From assembly GCA_964404765.1 (NCBI GenBank), contig CAYOLL010000061.1, forward strand, positions 1-33,702: 33,702 nt of DNA, written 5' to 3'. The position numbers and the translations under genes are program-made. Shown one piece after another: positions 7,601 through 16,110 of the stretch. How positions within the stretch are numbered: the stretch's first letter is position 1; the number at the start of each line of letters is the position of its first letter. The notes beneath the pieces are model-generated. The model was given only the letters and a program-made list of their open reading frames with translations, had not been told where the DNA came from and did no database searches. The DNA comes from CAYOLL01 sp964404765 [NCBI: uncultured Gemmatimonadota bacterium]. GTDB lineage: Bacteria > 4572-55.

Positions 7601-10600
7601 AATGGCGTTGCGATAGCGCTGCGATAAATAGGTATTTTCATAGCCGGGGTTTTGCAGTGACTTCGACAACGACTTGACGATCTCTTCGGCCCGTACCAGA
7701 TTATTCAGCGCACTCGTGAATTCCGATTTTTCCGATTCCTCATTAGCCAAATCGAGATAAATTTTCCATAAAGCTTCCCGATCATCAATTTGTGGCAACA
7801 AGGCGACAACTTGATTCAACAGGCTGCGGCTGTCGGCGTCGGCCTCCATTTTGGAAAGCGCCAGACCTTTCGCCAGCCATAGATTGGCCTGGTAATGCGG
7901 CGGTAAAAGCTCGCTCAGCTTTGTCTGCGCGTGGTCAACCGTGCGGATGGTCTCATCGTATTGGGCGGCTTCAAGATGCGCCTGAGCCATGTTGATCAGA
8001 ATCTGGATTTTATGCTCCGGCGCCAGCAACGGCGTATCGACGGAGAGCGCGTGCTTGTAGTGTTTGAGCGCGCTTTCCAAATCGCCGCGCACATGGGCAA
8101 TCCGGCCAAAGCCGTGGTAGCACAGCGCCTGATAGGTAATCTTGTCTGAGCGGTTGTAAAAGTCCAGCGCTTTTTGAAAGCAATGCTGGCTGCGCGTCAA
8201 TTGATAAATGGTCAAATAAAATTGGCCGCTGTTAATAAAAATAAAGCCCGGCTCAAAATCTTTTTCAGCCTTATCCACGGTGCGCAGAATGGATTCGTAA
8301 GTGAGCAGCGCTTTTTCATAATCACCCTGCCATTCATAGATGAGCGCTTTTTCTTTATTCAGGTCGATGACGATTTCAAAATGCACCACATTGGCGTCCG
8401 GATCTAACCGCGCGGCAAAATCTTCCGCCTTCTGGCAATAATCCAGCGCTTTGGCGTATTCGCGGCGGCGGCGCTCGATCTGGGCCAGGCCGACGCAAGC
8501 GTCAACCGCGATATAGTAGTAGAGCTCTTTGGTTTGGCTAAGGCTCAGGCACTCTTCCAGACGGGCGCGCGCTTCGTCATAGCGTTGCAGCTCCATTTTC
8601 AGCAGGCCGACATGCAGCAGGCCACGCGCAATTTCGGGCACATTGTTGCTTTCCTGACTCATCCGCAAGCCGTCTTCGTAGCAGGTCAGCGCATCTTCAT
8701 AGTGATGCTGTTTTTGATATAGCAAGCCCAGGTTTTGCAGCGATGCGTGCTCCCGGCCGGGCGTTTGGATGAGTCGGTATAGATCAATGGCTTTTTTGTA
8801 GTATTTCTGCGCGGTTTCAAAATCATACAATGATTGATAAATGGTGCCCATGTTATTGGCAACCACTCCGCCCATATCGGCATCGCCGGCTTCGCGCTCA
8901 ATGTCTAAGCAGCGTTGATAATATTCCAGACTTTTTTGCAAATTACCGGCATTGGCGTAATAAACGCCCAATTGATTCAGACTATTACCCTCGCCCCGAA
9001 TATCGCCCAACTCGTGCGATATCTGCAAGCTGCGCTCGTAACACTCCAACGCCTGTGAGCTGCTGCCGGGCATAGTTGCATATATTGCCCCCAATCGCGT
9101 ATAGCAGCGCCCCACATAACGCTTGCTCTCCAATTGCTGATACAAGGCCAGGCTTTGCTCAAAATAGTCCAGCGCCTTTTTGCTTTCGGAGCGCCGATCA
9201 TACAAAAAGCCGAAACTGTAGTAGATATCGGCAGTTCCCTCGACGTGCGCCAATTTTTCATAAATCCGCAAACTTTTGTGATAGGCGGCGTCGGCTTCGT
9301 CGTACGCGCCTTTGTCCAGATGAAAATTGCCCGACATGCGGTAAACTTTGGCGGCCTCGATGGTCTCCGGATGTTTGGCAGCCAGTTTCTCGGCTTTGTT
9401 GATGTATTGCAGAGCTACTTCGGTTTTGCCCAGCAAACCAAATGTATGGGATAAAAAGCGATAAATCGCCGATTGCTCCTGCAGATCGTCGGATAACTTC
9501 AGCCAATTTTCTAATGTTTTGATCCGCTTATCGTAGGCGGCGGTCATCTCATAAAGATCGGCTAATTGGCGGTAAATTTTCTTTAGCGTCTCCTGCTCGT
9601 GTCCCGGTTTGCGGGTCAGAATTTCCAGGGCTTTTTCATACCGGTCAATCGCATTTTTCGGCGCGGACAGATGCATGTTTTTTTCGCCGGCAAGCAACAA
9701 ATAATGCAGCGCCTGATCCCACAACTGTGCCTCATAAGCGTGCAGGCCCAACTCGTCCACATAATAATCGCGATCATGATGCAGATGATCCAGCGTCTCG
9801 AACACGGCGCGGTGATAGACGGCGCGGTCGGCCGGCGAAATTTCCGCATAAGCCAGATGTTGGGTCTGGTTCTGGGTAATCTGGCACAGACTGTCAGTCC
9901 ACTTGACGAATTTATGATTCTGCAGACTTTGCAGGATTTCCAGCAACGGTCGTTGACCGATCTGCTCGGTAAAGCGGGCGGCAAGATTTTCCAGAATACG
10001 CAGGCTGGCCGGACGATCCATGACAGCCAACAGATTCAGCAGGCAGCGCTCGTCTTTGGGTAAATGTCCGAACTGCTCATGCAGCGCCGCGGCAATCGTA
10101 TCCGGCAGCTTCAGCGCCGCCAGATTTTTTACATCAAACTGCCAGCGTTCATTTTGAAATGTCAGCGCTTTCTGGTCAATGACGGCCTGCATCAACGCTT
10201 CCACAAACAGAGGGTTGCCATTGCTCTCGGCCATCAATTTGTCCAGAAAAAAATCCGGCACATCCGCCGCATTCATATTAAACATAGACTGCACCAGCGC
10301 TTTAACCGCTTCGGGCAGCAATGCCTCCAACGCTAAATGCTTCAAATAGTCCTGTAACGACGCCATTTCCCGCAGAATTACGGTTAATGGATGTTTGGGG
10401 CTGTCGCCGGGTTGCGCCGCCAGGCATAAAAATAAATGCGTCGGTTCGCCCTTTTCCAGCCGCAAACTCATCAGGCGAATAAGCTGGGTCAATAAATCGA
10501 CCGAGCCATCATCCGCCCAATGCCAATCCTGAATAATCAGCACCACCGGCTGCCGCGTTACCACGTCCAGAATAAAGGCGCTGACTTCATGGATGAGCCG

Positions 10601-11869
10601 GTCGTGCTCTTCCTGGGGCGGCAGCGCATCCGACGCTTTGACCTGACGGGTCTCGGTCATTTCCGGCACTAATTTGACCAATTCCGGGCCGTATTTGGCA
10701 GTTTCTTCCGCTGTGGCAAATGCCAGCAAAGCCCGCACAATGCGCTGAAAAGGATGGTAGGTCTTGACCCGATCCTCATAACAAACGCCTTCGACATATT
10801 GAATGCCATTTAGCTGGACATGATAGCGAAACTCCATCAGCAGCCGGCTTTTGCCGATGCCGGCCGCGCCGCTGACCGCAAAAAGCCGGGCAGTGGACTC
10901 GCTAATTGTCTGCTCCAGACCGGCTTTGAGCTCGGTAAATTCGGCATCGCGCCCTACAAACTTACCGCTGAGAATGTAGCTGGAAGTCAGCTCGCGGCTA
11001 TCAATGGAAAAAGACATATCTGTAACGGCATTAATGGCCCGGATGACCGCATTGGCCGACGCATAGCGCTCGGAAGGATATTTGGCCAACAGCCGGTTAA
11101 CCAGCTCGGACAACTGCGGGCGAATAGACGGCACTTTTTCGATCAGCGGCGTCGGCGGCTCGATCAGATGTTTGCGCAGGATTTCCACAGCGTTTTTGCC
11201 GGGAAAGGGCAACTCGTGCGCGATGACATGATACAGCGTCGCGCCCAGCGAATACAAATCCGCCCGCGGGTCTACCCCATCGCCGCGAATAATTTCCGGC
11301 GCGATATAGCCGAGCGTCCCGCGAATGTGCATTCCGCCGGAAATATCATGCTCTTTGGCCAGACCCAAATCGGTCAGCTTAACCCGGCCGTCAGATGTCA
11401 CCAGGATGTTGGAAGGCTTCACATCGTGATGAATGCACTGCCGACTGTGAAGATAGCTAAGGGCTTGCGAGATCTGCACAATCAGCGGATAAAGCTCGTC
11501 TTCGGTCAAATGCTCGCACGCTTCGGCCAGATCGGACCCATCGACAAATTCGGTCGTAAAGTAGTATATACCGTCGGATTTGATCTCTTCGACCGGTTGC
11601 GGTTCAATCGGCAGGGCTTTTTTGCGGCTGCGCTCCCAAAAACCAAAATCATAAACTTCGCACAAATTAGGATGATTCAGCCGCGTCAGCAGTTGAAATT
11701 CATTCTTAAAGTGCAGAATCAATTCCGGCGTAATGTTGTTGGATTGAATGGTCTTGAGGGCAATTGTGCGGTTTTCCTTGACCTCGTCGGCCACCAGATA
11801 GACCTTGCCCATCCCGCCTTCACCCAAAAATTTTAAAATCCGATACCGATTATCAATATGGGTAATCAT
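4670..11869 (-). CDS. Giant Ser/Thr kinase - STAND ATPase - TPR - GAF - GGDEF - GAF - sigma54 AAA+ - Fis HTH regulator
   Basis: The 2399-residue protein joins two signalling outputs. Domains in order follow. A Hanks-type kinase (1-280) has GEGGMGKVY at 16-24, K39, HHDVKPSN with D149 and DLG D167, so catalysis looks intact. An AAA/STAND-like ATPase (300-600) has Walker A GAAGIGKS near 337 and [10 protein letters not shown] near 446. A long TPR array spans about 700-1400. GAF 1 (1520-1680) is followed by a GGDEF-like domain (1688-1806) whose signature is SGDTF, probably inactive, then GAF 2 (1885-2050). The sigma54-interaction AAA+ domain (2076-2300) has Walker [16 protein letters not shown] in place of [14 protein letters not shown] and R-finger region [11 protein letters not shown] Fis-type HTH (2345-2385) closes the protein. 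It probably senses small ligands through GAF and activates sigma54 promoters under kinase/ATPase control. No transmembrane segment is visible. It ends in an acidic DDDDD tail. Confidence 0.93.
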   Translation of the reverse strand: MITHIDNRYRILKFLGEGGMGKVYLVADEVKENRTIALKTIQSNNITPELILHFKNEFQLLTRLNHPNLCEVYDFGFWERSRKKALPIEPQPVEEIKSDGIYYFTTEFVDGSDLAEACEHLTEDELYPLIVQISQALSYLHSRQCIHHDVKPSNILVTSDGRVKLTDLGLAKEHDISGGMHIRGTLGYIAPEIIRGDGVDPRADLYSLGATLYHVIAHELPFPGKNAVEILRKHLIEPPTPLIEKVPSIRPQLSELVNRLLAKYPSERYASANAVIRAINAVTDMSFSIDSRELTSSYILSGKFVGRDAEFTELKAGLEQTISESTARLFAVSGAAGIGKSRLLMEFRYHVQLNGIQYVEGVCYEDRVKTYHPFQRIVRALLAFATAEETAKYGPELVKLVPEMTETRQVKASDALPPQEEHDRLIHEVSAFILDVVTRQPVVLIIQDWHWADDGSVDLLTQLIRLMSLRLEKGEPTHLFLCLAAQPGDSPKHPLTVILREMASLQDYLKHLALEALLPEAVKALVQSMFNMNAADVPDFFLDKLMAESNGNPLFVEALMQAVIDQKALTFQNERWQFDVKNLAALKLPDTIAAALHEQFGHLPKDERCLLNLLAVMDRPASLRILENLAARFTEQIGQRPLLEILQSLQNHKFVKWTDSLCQITQNQTQHLAYAEISPADRAVYHRAVFETLDHLHHDRDYYVDELGLHAYEAQLWDQALHYLLLAGEKNMHLSAPKNAIDRYEKALEILTRKPGHEQETLKKIYRQLADLYEMTAAYDKRIKTLENWLKLSDDLQEQSAIYRFLSHTFGLLGKTEVALQYINKAEKLAAKHPETIEAAKVYRMSGNFHLDKGAYDEADAAYHKSLRIYEKLAHVEGTADIYYSFGFLYDRRSESKKALDYFEQSLALYQQLESKRYVGRCYTRLGAIYATMPGSSSQALECYERSLQISHELGDIRGEGNSLNQLGVYYANAGNLQKSLEYYQRCLDIEREAGDADMGGVVANNMGTIYQSLYDFETAQKYYKKAIDLYRLIQTPGREHASLQNLGLLYQKQHHYEDALTCYEDGLRMSQESNNVPEIARGLLHVGLLKMELQRYDEARARLEECLSLSQTKELYYYIAVDACVGLAQIERRRREYAKALDYCQKAEDFAARLDPDANVVHFEIVIDLNKEKALIYEWQGDYEKALLTYESILRTVDKAEKDFEPGFIFINSGQFYLTIYQLTRSQHCFQKALDFYNRSDKITYQALCYHGFGRIAHVRGDLESALKHYKHALSVDTPLLAPEHKIQILINMAQAHLEAAQYDETIRTVDHAQTKLSELLPPHYQANLWLAKGLALSKMEADADSRSLLNQVVALLPQIDDREALWKIYLDLANEESEKSEFTSALNNLVRAEEIVKSLSKSLQNPGYENTYLSQRYRNAIYAKFANLSNYAWVEGAGFRPEPVEHTDPAAKATSVLADLQIFLDNTSQSHEEKFKIVQLKLNELADLHQAISTQGREGLAGSGAYFSEMMEIIQILNSSLVLNELLVKIVDLAIRFVQATRGCLLLYDGSEKLEPRIVRNKQGEDLLPNLISGQYQLSFTVINRVLKTKEPLFVSNIFNEEKLLEQRSVANMGLCSVMAIPLGRRLIRTGENPEPVPGKDDLLGILYVDSIHVSEEARFNGEGLSLLQALADQAAVALVNAMLYEKSNVDTLTQLYLRPYFEEQLRAEIETVKKFGGSSAAILVLDIKGFKRISYENGRQKSDQLLRETAQLIKRNARAKDVCSRLSGDTFAVLLPEMTLEPAIEYARKILASITGHSFSLSQPVIKIGLALYPDHIPNLPSESSPTDEMDMLLTHAEQALYHAKVSETHPLMVWHPALIEEQPHRPVVPDILTGNPLRDYQNVEMLLEAIEVAHSTLDLDELLTRIADITLEISGAERCLLMLEDEKLSQSKSKIRPLTIRVARAKNKTNLTGQLDYSRSIPENVMQTGQPACVKEVGEIDPTKSMLDLELRSVMCVALEVKANRFGVIYVDSHLDMGEFSQSDMKFLDAVAHQIASVIENAQLHRRQLELEAEKVRKLEAEKQQLKTLLEDKRKIVGNCPAMQKVLDSIRKVSNSDATVLIYGESGTGKESVAHSIHDMSVRKNAPYIVIDCGAIPENLIESELFGHEKGSFTGAHAQKIGKFEAGHTGTVFLDEVGELPLHLQVKLLRVLQESEIQRVGGKMPVKIDVRIIAATNRHLEEMVEARQFRKDLFYRLNIIQIEMPPLRDRGGDIPLLANFYLNKFKAETGKTIRGFTDEAIKALQKYQWPGNVRELEHKVERAVIMSDHPWLSAEDLSIKTGGTDASARYKTLKEAKYEMETRLIKNGLERFEGSVTNTAEALGISRVRLHQLIDKYKIGKAGEGRAAPGDDDDD

Positions 11870-12106
11870 GCAACCCCCGCTAGCAATGAAAAATGAACAG
11901 TGCGCAATGAACAGTAAGTTACAGTTTTTTTGTTGTTGCTATTCAATATATGACGGTGAGTTTAAATTTTCAGGATGGCGAAGAATTTACTCCGTTTCAG
12001 GAGTTGCTGAGGGATCGGCGAGATAGGATAATTTTAACCGATTCGGGCGGCTTTTGTCAAGCGGATCGTAAAATAAATTTAACAAAATTTTGCGGATATT
12101 CTATTT
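11870..12106. other. Intergenic region upstream of the giant regulator
   Basis: This stretch is AT-rich and non-coding, with no hairpin or repeat of note. A GGGGG run seven to eleven bases from the minus-strand ATG at 11869 may serve as the ribosome binding site of the giant gene. Its promoter must lie here, but none can be singled out. Confidence 0.4.
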
Positions 12107-12178
12107 TTATTTGACACAACGCAAATTCCAGCTTATTACCTGAATTATTTGACACAACGCAAATTCCAGCTTATTACC
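12107..12178 (+). promoter_or_regulatory. Tandem duplicated promoter-like sequence (34-bp direct repeat, 38-bp period)
   Basis: Two exact copies of a 34-base sequence lie at 12107-12140 and 12145-12178. Each contains TTGACA (12111-12116 and 12149-12154), a 17-base spacer and TATTAC (12134-12139 and 12172-12177), which is a near-consensus sigma70 promoter arrangement pointing towards tetR. If the organism uses Bacteroidota-type promoters, the resemblance would be misleading. The two copies would give tandem start sites 38 bases apart. Confidence 0.45.
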
Positions 12179-12197
12179 GGCAAGTTTCATTTCCCGC

Positions 12198-12309
12198 CTA
12201 ACAGTTTATCGGTGTCATTCCCAAACGCTTTTATCGGAATCCACGTTTGACCTATACCCGAGCATGGATTCCGGCTAAAAACATGCCGGAATGACAGGCA
12301 AACTGTTAG
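12198..12309. repeat. Palindromic intergenic repeat element, 112 bp
   Basis: The outer arms CTAACAGTTT (12198-12207) and AAACTGTTAG (12300-12309) are exact inverted repeats. Inside them GTCATTCC (12214-12221) pairs with GGAATGAC (12288-12295), and a hairpin ATTCCGGC/GCCGGAAT lies at 12268-12292. The word TCGGTGTCATTCC recurs at 33685-33697, so this belongs to a dispersed family. It has no coding capacity. Confidence 0.6.
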
Positions 12310-12380
12310 ATGGAAAGCGGCTGTTTTTGAAACATGCCTAAAAATGCTTGCTCTCAATTCCGGAAAATATATTTTATCAA

Positions 12381-12402
12381 TTTAACTAACCGTTTAGTTA
12401 AA
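12381..12402. promoter_or_regulatory. TetR-type operator
   Basis: TTTAACTAA, spacer CCGT, then TTAGTTAAA form a perfect palindrome with 9-base arms, 17 bases before the tetR start. The size and the AACTAACCG-like core fit operators of TetR-family efflux regulators. It suggests that the repressor controls its own operon, including the efflux genes downstream. Confidence 0.7.
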
Positions 12403-12419
12403 CCAAAGAGTTAATTTGA

Positions 12420-13055
12420 ATGAACGACACGAACGATCTCGACCCCCGCACAAAAATTATTCAGGCCGCTTTAATGGAATTCTCCACCAAAGGCAAGGCC
12501 GGAGCGCGTATGGACGCCATCGCCGAGCAGGCGGGCGTCAACAAGGCCATGTTGTATTATTATTTTGGTAATAAGGATGATCTGTTTCAGGCCACGCTAA
12601 AAAACATTCTGGAGATGTTGATGGCCAAGCAAAGCCGCTGGGCCGGCGCCGAGGCTGACATCACCCAGGTTTTGGAAAGTGTGGTGGACGACTTGCTGCA
12701 TTTTTTTCAGGAGCGCCCGGAAGTCCTGCGCTTGCTGGCCCACGAAATGCTGAACGACGCCTTGGATTTACGCAAAGTGGCCCAGGCATTGGCTCCCGCG
12801 CAGCCAATAACCGAACAAACCGGTCTGGCCCAGCGCCTGCGCGCCGGCATTGACAACGGCGAAGTGCGTGGCAAGAATCCCGTTCATATCGGCCTGAATA
12901 TGTTTGCCCTGTGCGCCTTTCCCATCCTGTTTTTACCGCTGATCAAAATCATGTGGAATATGAATGATCTGGACGACGCCGGCTTTATGACCGAGCGAAA
13001 AAAACATATTATCGAACTCCTGCGGCACGGTCTTTTCCTGCCAGTTACGAAATAA
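12420..13055 (+). CDS. TetR/AcrR-family transcriptional repressor of the efflux operon
   Basis: The 211-residue protein has the N-terminal TetR HTH (residues about 10-58): TKIIQAALMEFSTKGKAG, MDAIAEQAGVNKAMLYYYFG and KDDLF. The helical C-terminal half binds an unknown ligand and mediates dimerisation. The gene is first in the efflux operon, 23 bases before the membrane-fusion gene, and has a near-perfect palindromic operator just upstream. The expected role is autorepression and repression of the exporter until a toxic substrate binds. No strong Shine-Dalgarno precedes the ATG at 12420. The family call is firm and the role is inferred from position. Confidence 0.93.
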   Translation: MNDTNDLDPRTKIIQAALMEFSTKGKAGARMDAIAEQAGVNKAMLYYYFGNKDDLFQATLKNILEMLMAKQSRWAGAEADITQVLESVVDDLLHFFQERPEVLRLLAHEMLNDALDLRKVAQALAPAQPITEQTGLAQRLRAGIDNGEVRGKNPVHIGLNMFALCAFPILFLPLIKIMWNMNDLDDAGFMTERKKHIIELLRHGLFLPVTK

Positions 13056-13078
13056 CCATTTTTGTTGAAAGGACATAC

Positions 13079-14044
13079 ATGAAAACCCATTTCTTGTTGA
13101 TTTTTCTAAGTCTGTTGACGTTGACGCTTCATGCCTGCGGCAAAGAGGACGCCAACGGCCATTTTGAAGCCGCCGGTTCCATTGAGGCCACGACCATTAC
13201 ACTCAGCAGCAAAGTGAACGGCGAGATTGCCGCAATTTCCGTCCGCGAAGGATTGACTGCTCAAGCGGGTGATACGCTGCTGCGCGTGGACGATGCCGAA
13301 CTGCAAATCATCCGCCGGCAGGCTGCGGCACAGGTAGCATTCACCGACGCGCAGTTGCGGTTGGCCATCAACGGGGCGCGGCGGGAAGATAAGAAGCAGG
13401 CCGCCAAAAATGTGGATGCCGCCAAAGCTGCCTTGGAGCAGGCCAAAGCCGATTTTGAGCGCATCCGGCCGTTGTTTGAAAGCAAAAGCGTCTCGCAAAA
13501 GCAATATGACGACGCCAAAAACATGCTGGACATGCGCCAGGCCCAGCGTGACGCCGCCCAACAAGTGCTGGAAAAACTGCTCAACGGTGCCCGCGTGGAA
13601 GAAATTGACGTGGCTCGCGCCGCCAAAGCCCAGGCCGAAGCCGCGCTGGCCCTGACCGAAAAACGTTTGGCCGATTGTGTGATTTTAGCGCCTTCCGCCG
13701 GGACGATCACTGAATTGCTGGTCGAAGTCGGTGAGCACGTCACGCCGGGCCGCGATGTGCTGACGCTGGCCGATTTGCGCACGGTCAAACTAAAAGTTTA
13801 CGTACCGGAAAAGCAAATGACGAGCATATCCTATGGCCAGTCGGTGAAAGTCGCCATTGACGGCGCTACCCAAACCTTTCAGGGCAAGGTCAGCTATATT
13901 TCCGACGTGGCCGAATTTACGCCCAAAACGATCCAGACCAAGGATGAACGGGTGAAATTGGTCTTCGCCGTCGAAATTGAACTGCCCAATCCCGACAGCA
14001 AGCTCAAGCCCGGCCTGCCGGCGGATGCATATTTTGGACAGTGA
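13079..14044 (+). CDS. HlyD/YbhG-like membrane-fusion lipoprotein of ABC efflux system
   Basis: The 321-residue protein starts with a lipoprotein signal, a hydrophobic stretch followed by LHAC, with C20 the likely lipidated cysteine. It then shows the biotinyl/lipoyl-like half motif (GSIEATTITLSSKVNGEI), a long alpha-helical hairpin (residues about 100-200, rich in Ala/Lys/Glu) and a beta-barrel region (LRTVKLKVYVPEKQM), ending at the usual LKPGLPADA. It should bridge the inner-membrane ABC exporter with the TolC-like protein encoded at 20208-21518. GAAAGGA precedes the ATG at 13079. The rest of the exporter is displaced five kilobases downstream by the addiction modules and Roco gene. Confidence 0.92.
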   Translation: MKTHFLLIFLSLLTLTLHACGKEDANGHFEAAGSIEATTITLSSKVNGEIAAISVREGLTAQAGDTLLRVDDAELQIIRRQAAAQVAFTDAQLRLAINGARREDKKQAAKNVDAAKAALEQAKADFERIRPLFESKSVSQKQYDDAKNMLDMRQAQRDAAQQVLEKLLNGARVEEIDVARAAKAQAEAALALTEKRLADCVILAPSAGTITELLVEVGEHVTPGRDVLTLADLRTVKLKVYVPEKQMTSISYGQSVKVAIDGATQTFQGKVSYISDVAEFTPKTIQTKDERVKLVFAVEIELPNPDSKLKPGLPADAYFGQ

Positions 14045-14144
14045 TGCGCCGGGTTGTTATTCGCAGGGAGATACGCTTGAAGAAGCAATGGCCAATATCA
14101 AAGAAGTGATTGAAATGTGTCTGGAAGAGGAACAATTCTCCTAA
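14040..14144 (+). pseudogene. hicB: C-terminal relic of a HicB-type antitoxin
   Basis: A frame overlapping the end of the membrane-fusion gene reads DAPGCYSQGDTLEEAMANIK and EVIEMCLEEE, then a stop. This is the distinctive end of HicB antitoxins (P-G-C-x-S-Q-G-D-T-x-E-E-A). No in-frame start or N-terminal half is present because the upstream codons belong to the membrane-fusion protein. It marks the left border of the addiction-module region. Confidence 0.75.
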
Positions 14145-14160
14145 CCAAAAAGGACATTTT

Positions 14161-14385
14161 ATGCAATTCAACCGAATTACCGTAAACCCCGAAGTGTGCA
14201 GCGGACGACCGTGCATTCGTGGATTGCGCTTTCCGGTGTCGCGCTTGCTTGGTTTGCTCGCCGCCGGTGAAACTGCCGCATCCATTTTAAAAACCTACCC
14301 TTATCTGGAAGTAGAGGATATTTTGGAGGCTTTGAACTATGCGGCCATGTTGGCCGATGAACAAGTGATCGAGCTGACACAATGA
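14161..14385 (+). CDS. DUF433 (VapB45-like) antitoxin
   Basis: The 74-residue protein reads MQFNRITVNPEVCSGRPCIR, then RFPVSRLLGLLAAGETAASI, YPYLEVEDILEALNYAA. This is the DUF433 winged/helix-turn-helix antitoxin pattern, with the hallmark GRPCIRG and an ILxxYP-type helix. The ATG at 14161 follows AAAAGGA at 14147-14153; an upstream in-frame ATG at 14110 would add residues derived from the HicB relic and is not credible. Its stop overlaps the toxin start by four bases. It should bind and neutralise the PIN-like protein that follows and repress the pair. Confidence 0.88.
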   Translation: MQFNRITVNPEVCSGRPCIRGLRFPVSRLLGLLAAGETAASILKTYPYLEVEDILEALNYAAMLADEQVIELTQ

Positions 14386-14747
14386 ACTTTTTGTTAGATA
14401 TGCCGGTATCGGTGCAATTACTGACCATTTTGCGAGCCTTCGGTCATGATGATTTTCATGCCCATCAGCGCGGTTTGGATCGCACGCCGGATACCTTGCT
14501 GCTGGAAATTGCTCGCAAAGAAGACCGTGTTATTATCACGGCGGATTTGGACTACCCGCGTTTGTTGGCCTTAAGTGGGGCAAGCGGGCCGGGTATCATC
14601 TTGTTTCGAGGCGGCAATTACAGTGATCAGGAAATGTGTGATTTGTTGACTCGCGTTTTGCAAGAAGTGACACCCACGGCATTGCCGACCACAATTTGCG
14701 TGGTGGATAAAAAGCGTATCCGAATTACCTCGTTGCCGATTCATTGA
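14382..14747 (+). CDS. DUF5615 PIN-like toxin
   Basis: The 121-residue protein is the usual partner of DUF433 proteins. It begins MNFLLDMPVSVQLLTILRAF, with the N-terminal aspartate of the PIN-like active site, continues with DRVIITADLDYPRL, which carries the conserved D-x-D pair, and has GIILFRGGNYSDQEM. The DUF5615 family is a PIN-related nuclease fold, so ribonuclease action is expected but not shown. It is translated from an ATGA overlap with the antitoxin. The module is complete, unlike some of its neighbours. Confidence 0.88.
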   Translation: MNFLLDMPVSVQLLTILRAFGHDDFHAHQRGLDRTPDTLLLEIARKEDRVIITADLDYPRLLALSGASGPGIILFRGGNYSDQEMCDLLTRVLQEVTPTALPTTICVVDKKRIRITSLPIH

Positions 14748-14753
14748 TCGCCC

Positions 14754-14803
14754 ATTGAAGATTGAAGCTTAAACGAAAGGCAGGCCCGCCATGACCGACC
14801 TGC
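14754..14803 (+). repeat. Roco-leader repeat, copy A
   Basis: This is copy A of the repeated leader. It contains ATTGAAG, TTAAACGAAAGGCAGGCCCG, CC and ATGACCGACCTG, matching the sequence immediately before and across the Roco gene start (16636-16715). Copy A lacks the GAACTCTGA word found in the other three copies. Its start codon (14791) is in frame with the following HTH antitoxin. Confidence 0.8.
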
Positions 14804-15132
14804 CTACTACCAAAAACATGGAGAAGCAAACAATGAAAGCCATCCGTTTGACTCAAATTGAACCGGCGGTTCTAACGCTGGAAGAGGCGGCGGAATATTT
14901 GCGCCTGCCGTTGGATATTGTGGAGCGGGAAGCCCTGCGCGGTTTTATTCCGGGGCGGCGAATCCAGCAGACATGGCGGTTTTTACGCGCAGCCATTGAC
15001 GATTGGCTGGGCAGCCACGATAGCCGTGACATCTTATTATCCCAGGCCGGCGCGTTAGCGGATGATGAAAGTTTAACGGATTTGCGGCAGCGGATTTATG
15101 CCGAACGTGGCCGACTCGAACAGGCTGAGTAG
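14791..15132 (+). CDS. HTH (excisionase/HTH_17-like) antitoxin, partner of PIN toxin
   Basis: The 113-residue frame carries a MerR/excisionase-type helix-turn-helix: LTLEEAAEYLRLPLDIVERE, then GFIPGRRIQQTWRFLRAAID and DWL. Such proteins commonly precede PIN-domain toxins as antitoxin and autorepressor. The first residues MTDLPTTKN come from the Roco-leader repeat. The original start is probably ATG 14818 or 14833, but translation from 14791 would use the same signal as the Roco gene and yield a fused N-terminus. The gene ends five bases before the PIN gene. Function is inferred from pairing. Confidence 0.8.
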   Translation: MTDLPTTKNMEKQTMKAIRLTQIEPAVLTLEEAAEYLRLPLDIVEREALRGFIPGRRIQQTWRFLRAAIDDWLGSHDSRDILLSQAGALADDESLTDLRQRIYAERGRLEQAE

Positions 15133-15137
15133 CGCGT

Positions 15138-15557
15138 ATGCACATTTTGGATACGGATACACTTTCGCATTTACACGCCGGTCATGCTCGTGTGGTAAAA
15201 AACTTGCGTCGTTTGGACGACCCCGATGTGGCCACCACAATTGTGACGAAAATCGAGCTGTTACGCGGACGCTTTGACTTTGTACTGAAAGCCGCCTCCG
15301 GCGCAGAGTTGTTGAAAGCCCAATATTGGCTGACCCGAACCGAAGAATTGTTAGCGCAAATCATCGTGCTTCCTTTTGATGAAAAAGCCGTTGCCAAAGT
15401 TGATCATTTGCGCAGCATGAAGAAACTTCGCCACATTGGACGAGCCGATTTGTTGATTGCCGGCATTGCCCTGAGCCAAAAGGCGACTTTGGTCACCCGC
15501 AATACCCGCCATTTTCAACAAGTTACCGGCTTGACCCTGGCAAATTGGGTGGATTGA
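15138..15557 (+). CDS. vapC: PIN-domain (VapC-like) toxin
   Basis: The 139-residue protein has the four acidic positions of VapC ribonucleases. LDTDTLSHL supplies the first aspartate, TIVTKIELLRG the glutamate, RADLLIAGIAL the third acidic residue and LVTRNTRHFQQV the last conserved turn. VapC enzymes cut specific tRNA or rRNA sites and are inhibited by the co-encoded antitoxin, here the HTH protein five bases upstream. The motifs appear intact, so the module may be active. The upstream gene is not a classical VapB, which makes this the HTH/PIN variant. Confidence 0.9.
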   Translation: MHILDTDTLSHLHAGHARVVKNLRRLDDPDVATTIVTKIELLRGRFDFVLKAASGAELLKAQYWLTRTEELLAQIIVLPFDEKAVAKVDHLRSMKKLRHIGRADLLIAGIALSQKATLVTRNTRHFQQVTGLTLANWVD

Positions 15558-15571
15558 TAAGAAATTGCAGC

Positions 15572-15640
15572 TTGAACTCTGAGGATTGAAGACTACCCGA
15601 AAGGCAGGCCGCCATGACCGACCTGACTCTCATCAACATG
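15572..15640 (+). repeat. Roco-leader repeat, copy B
   Basis: This is copy B, with TTGAACTCTGAGGATTGAAG, ACGAAAGGCAGG-like sequence and ATGACCGACCTG. It encodes a short peptide MTDLTLINMHVGGE (15614-15658) whose stop TGA overlaps the start of the next antitoxin, so it could act as a translated leader. Confidence 0.8.
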
Positions 15641-15657
15641 CACGTAGGAGGAGAATG

Positions 15658-15972
15658 ATGCTGACTATACCCATTCAAAATGCCGAGTTGGAAAAAAGAT
15701 TTTTGATTGCCTTGCAAGAGTTTTATAGCGGCAATGCCGACCGCCTGATTGCCGATCTGCTTCAGTTTCTGGAAGATTTGGAAGATCAGCGGGATATCGA
15801 ACTGCGGAAAAATGAGCCGTTGTTGGCGGAAGAACAAATTCGTTTGCAATTGCAAGCCGACGGATGGACTGGTCGGCAGCAAAAAAATGCAAGGGCGCAA
15901 GTCACACTATCGGCTGCGGGTCGGCGAATATCGCATTGTTTATCACTTACAAAAGAAAATATTGACCATTGA
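15658..15972 (+). CDS. RelB-like antitoxin fused out of frame into its toxin gene
   Basis: Residues 1-72 (LTIPIQNAELEKRFLIALQE, then ADLLQFLEDLEDQRDIELRK and NEPLLAEEQIRLQLQADG) look like the short helical antitoxins that pair with RelE/ParE toxins. After ADG the frame runs about 30 codons through the toxin gene in the wrong frame and stops at 15972, giving 104 residues, so the natural end has been lost through a deletion. The strong Shine-Dalgarno TAGGAGGAG (15645-15653) favours ATG 15658 over the adjacent ATG 15655. The antitoxin may still be made with an aberrant tail. Confidence 0.6.
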   Translation: MLTIPIQNAELEKRFLIALQEFYSGNADRLIADLLQFLEDLEDQRDIELRKNEPLLAEEQIRLQLQADGWTGRQQKNARAQVTLSAAGRRISHCLSLTKENIDH

Positions 15973-16012
15973 AGTTGTTAAAATCGGCTTACGCAAAGAT
16001 GTTTACCGATAA
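15872..16012 (+). pseudogene. Truncated RelE/ParE-type toxin relic
   Basis: The frame reads VGSKKMQGRKSHYRLRVGEY, then RIVYHLQKKILTIEVVKIGL and RKDVYR. These are the last two strands and the C-terminal motif of RelE/ParE toxins (YRLRVGDYRVIY ... VxHRxDVYR). The first 40 or so residues expected in the family are absent, and the sequence joins the antitoxin frame directly at about 15870, indicating an internal deletion. A restart at ATG 15887 would give a 41-residue piece lacking the first helices. Toxicity is unlikely. Confidence 0.75.
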
Positions 16013-16031
16013 AGTGCAGCCCTTTTGCCGA

Positions 16032-16110
16032 CTGAACTCTGAAGATTGAAGATTAAACGAAAGGCAGGCCCGCCATGACCGACCTGGACATTATCAAAGA
16101 AATAGGAAAA
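16032..16110 (+). repeat. Roco-leader repeat, copy C
   Basis: This is copy C, the most similar to the true Roco start. The conserved leader is followed by ATGACCGACCTGGACATTAT and codons for MTDLDIIKEIGKTGFVL, then a stop at 16128, 12 bases before hicA. The match continues past the start codon for about ten codons before it degrades. Confidence 0.85.

Noticed and set aside
4742-11836. Several long plus-strand reading frames (around 328, 324 and 338 codons) opposite the giant regulator
   Set aside because: They are antisense to a continuous domain-rich gene, have no recognisable domain, and their length follows from the codon bias of the real gene.
12107-12178. CRISPR array
   Set aside because: Only two direct repeats separated by four bases; no spacers and no cas genes.
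14110-14160. Upstream start for the DUF433 antitoxin
   Set aside because: The added residues are out-of-frame HicB relic sequence, and a good ribosome binding site precedes ATG 14161.
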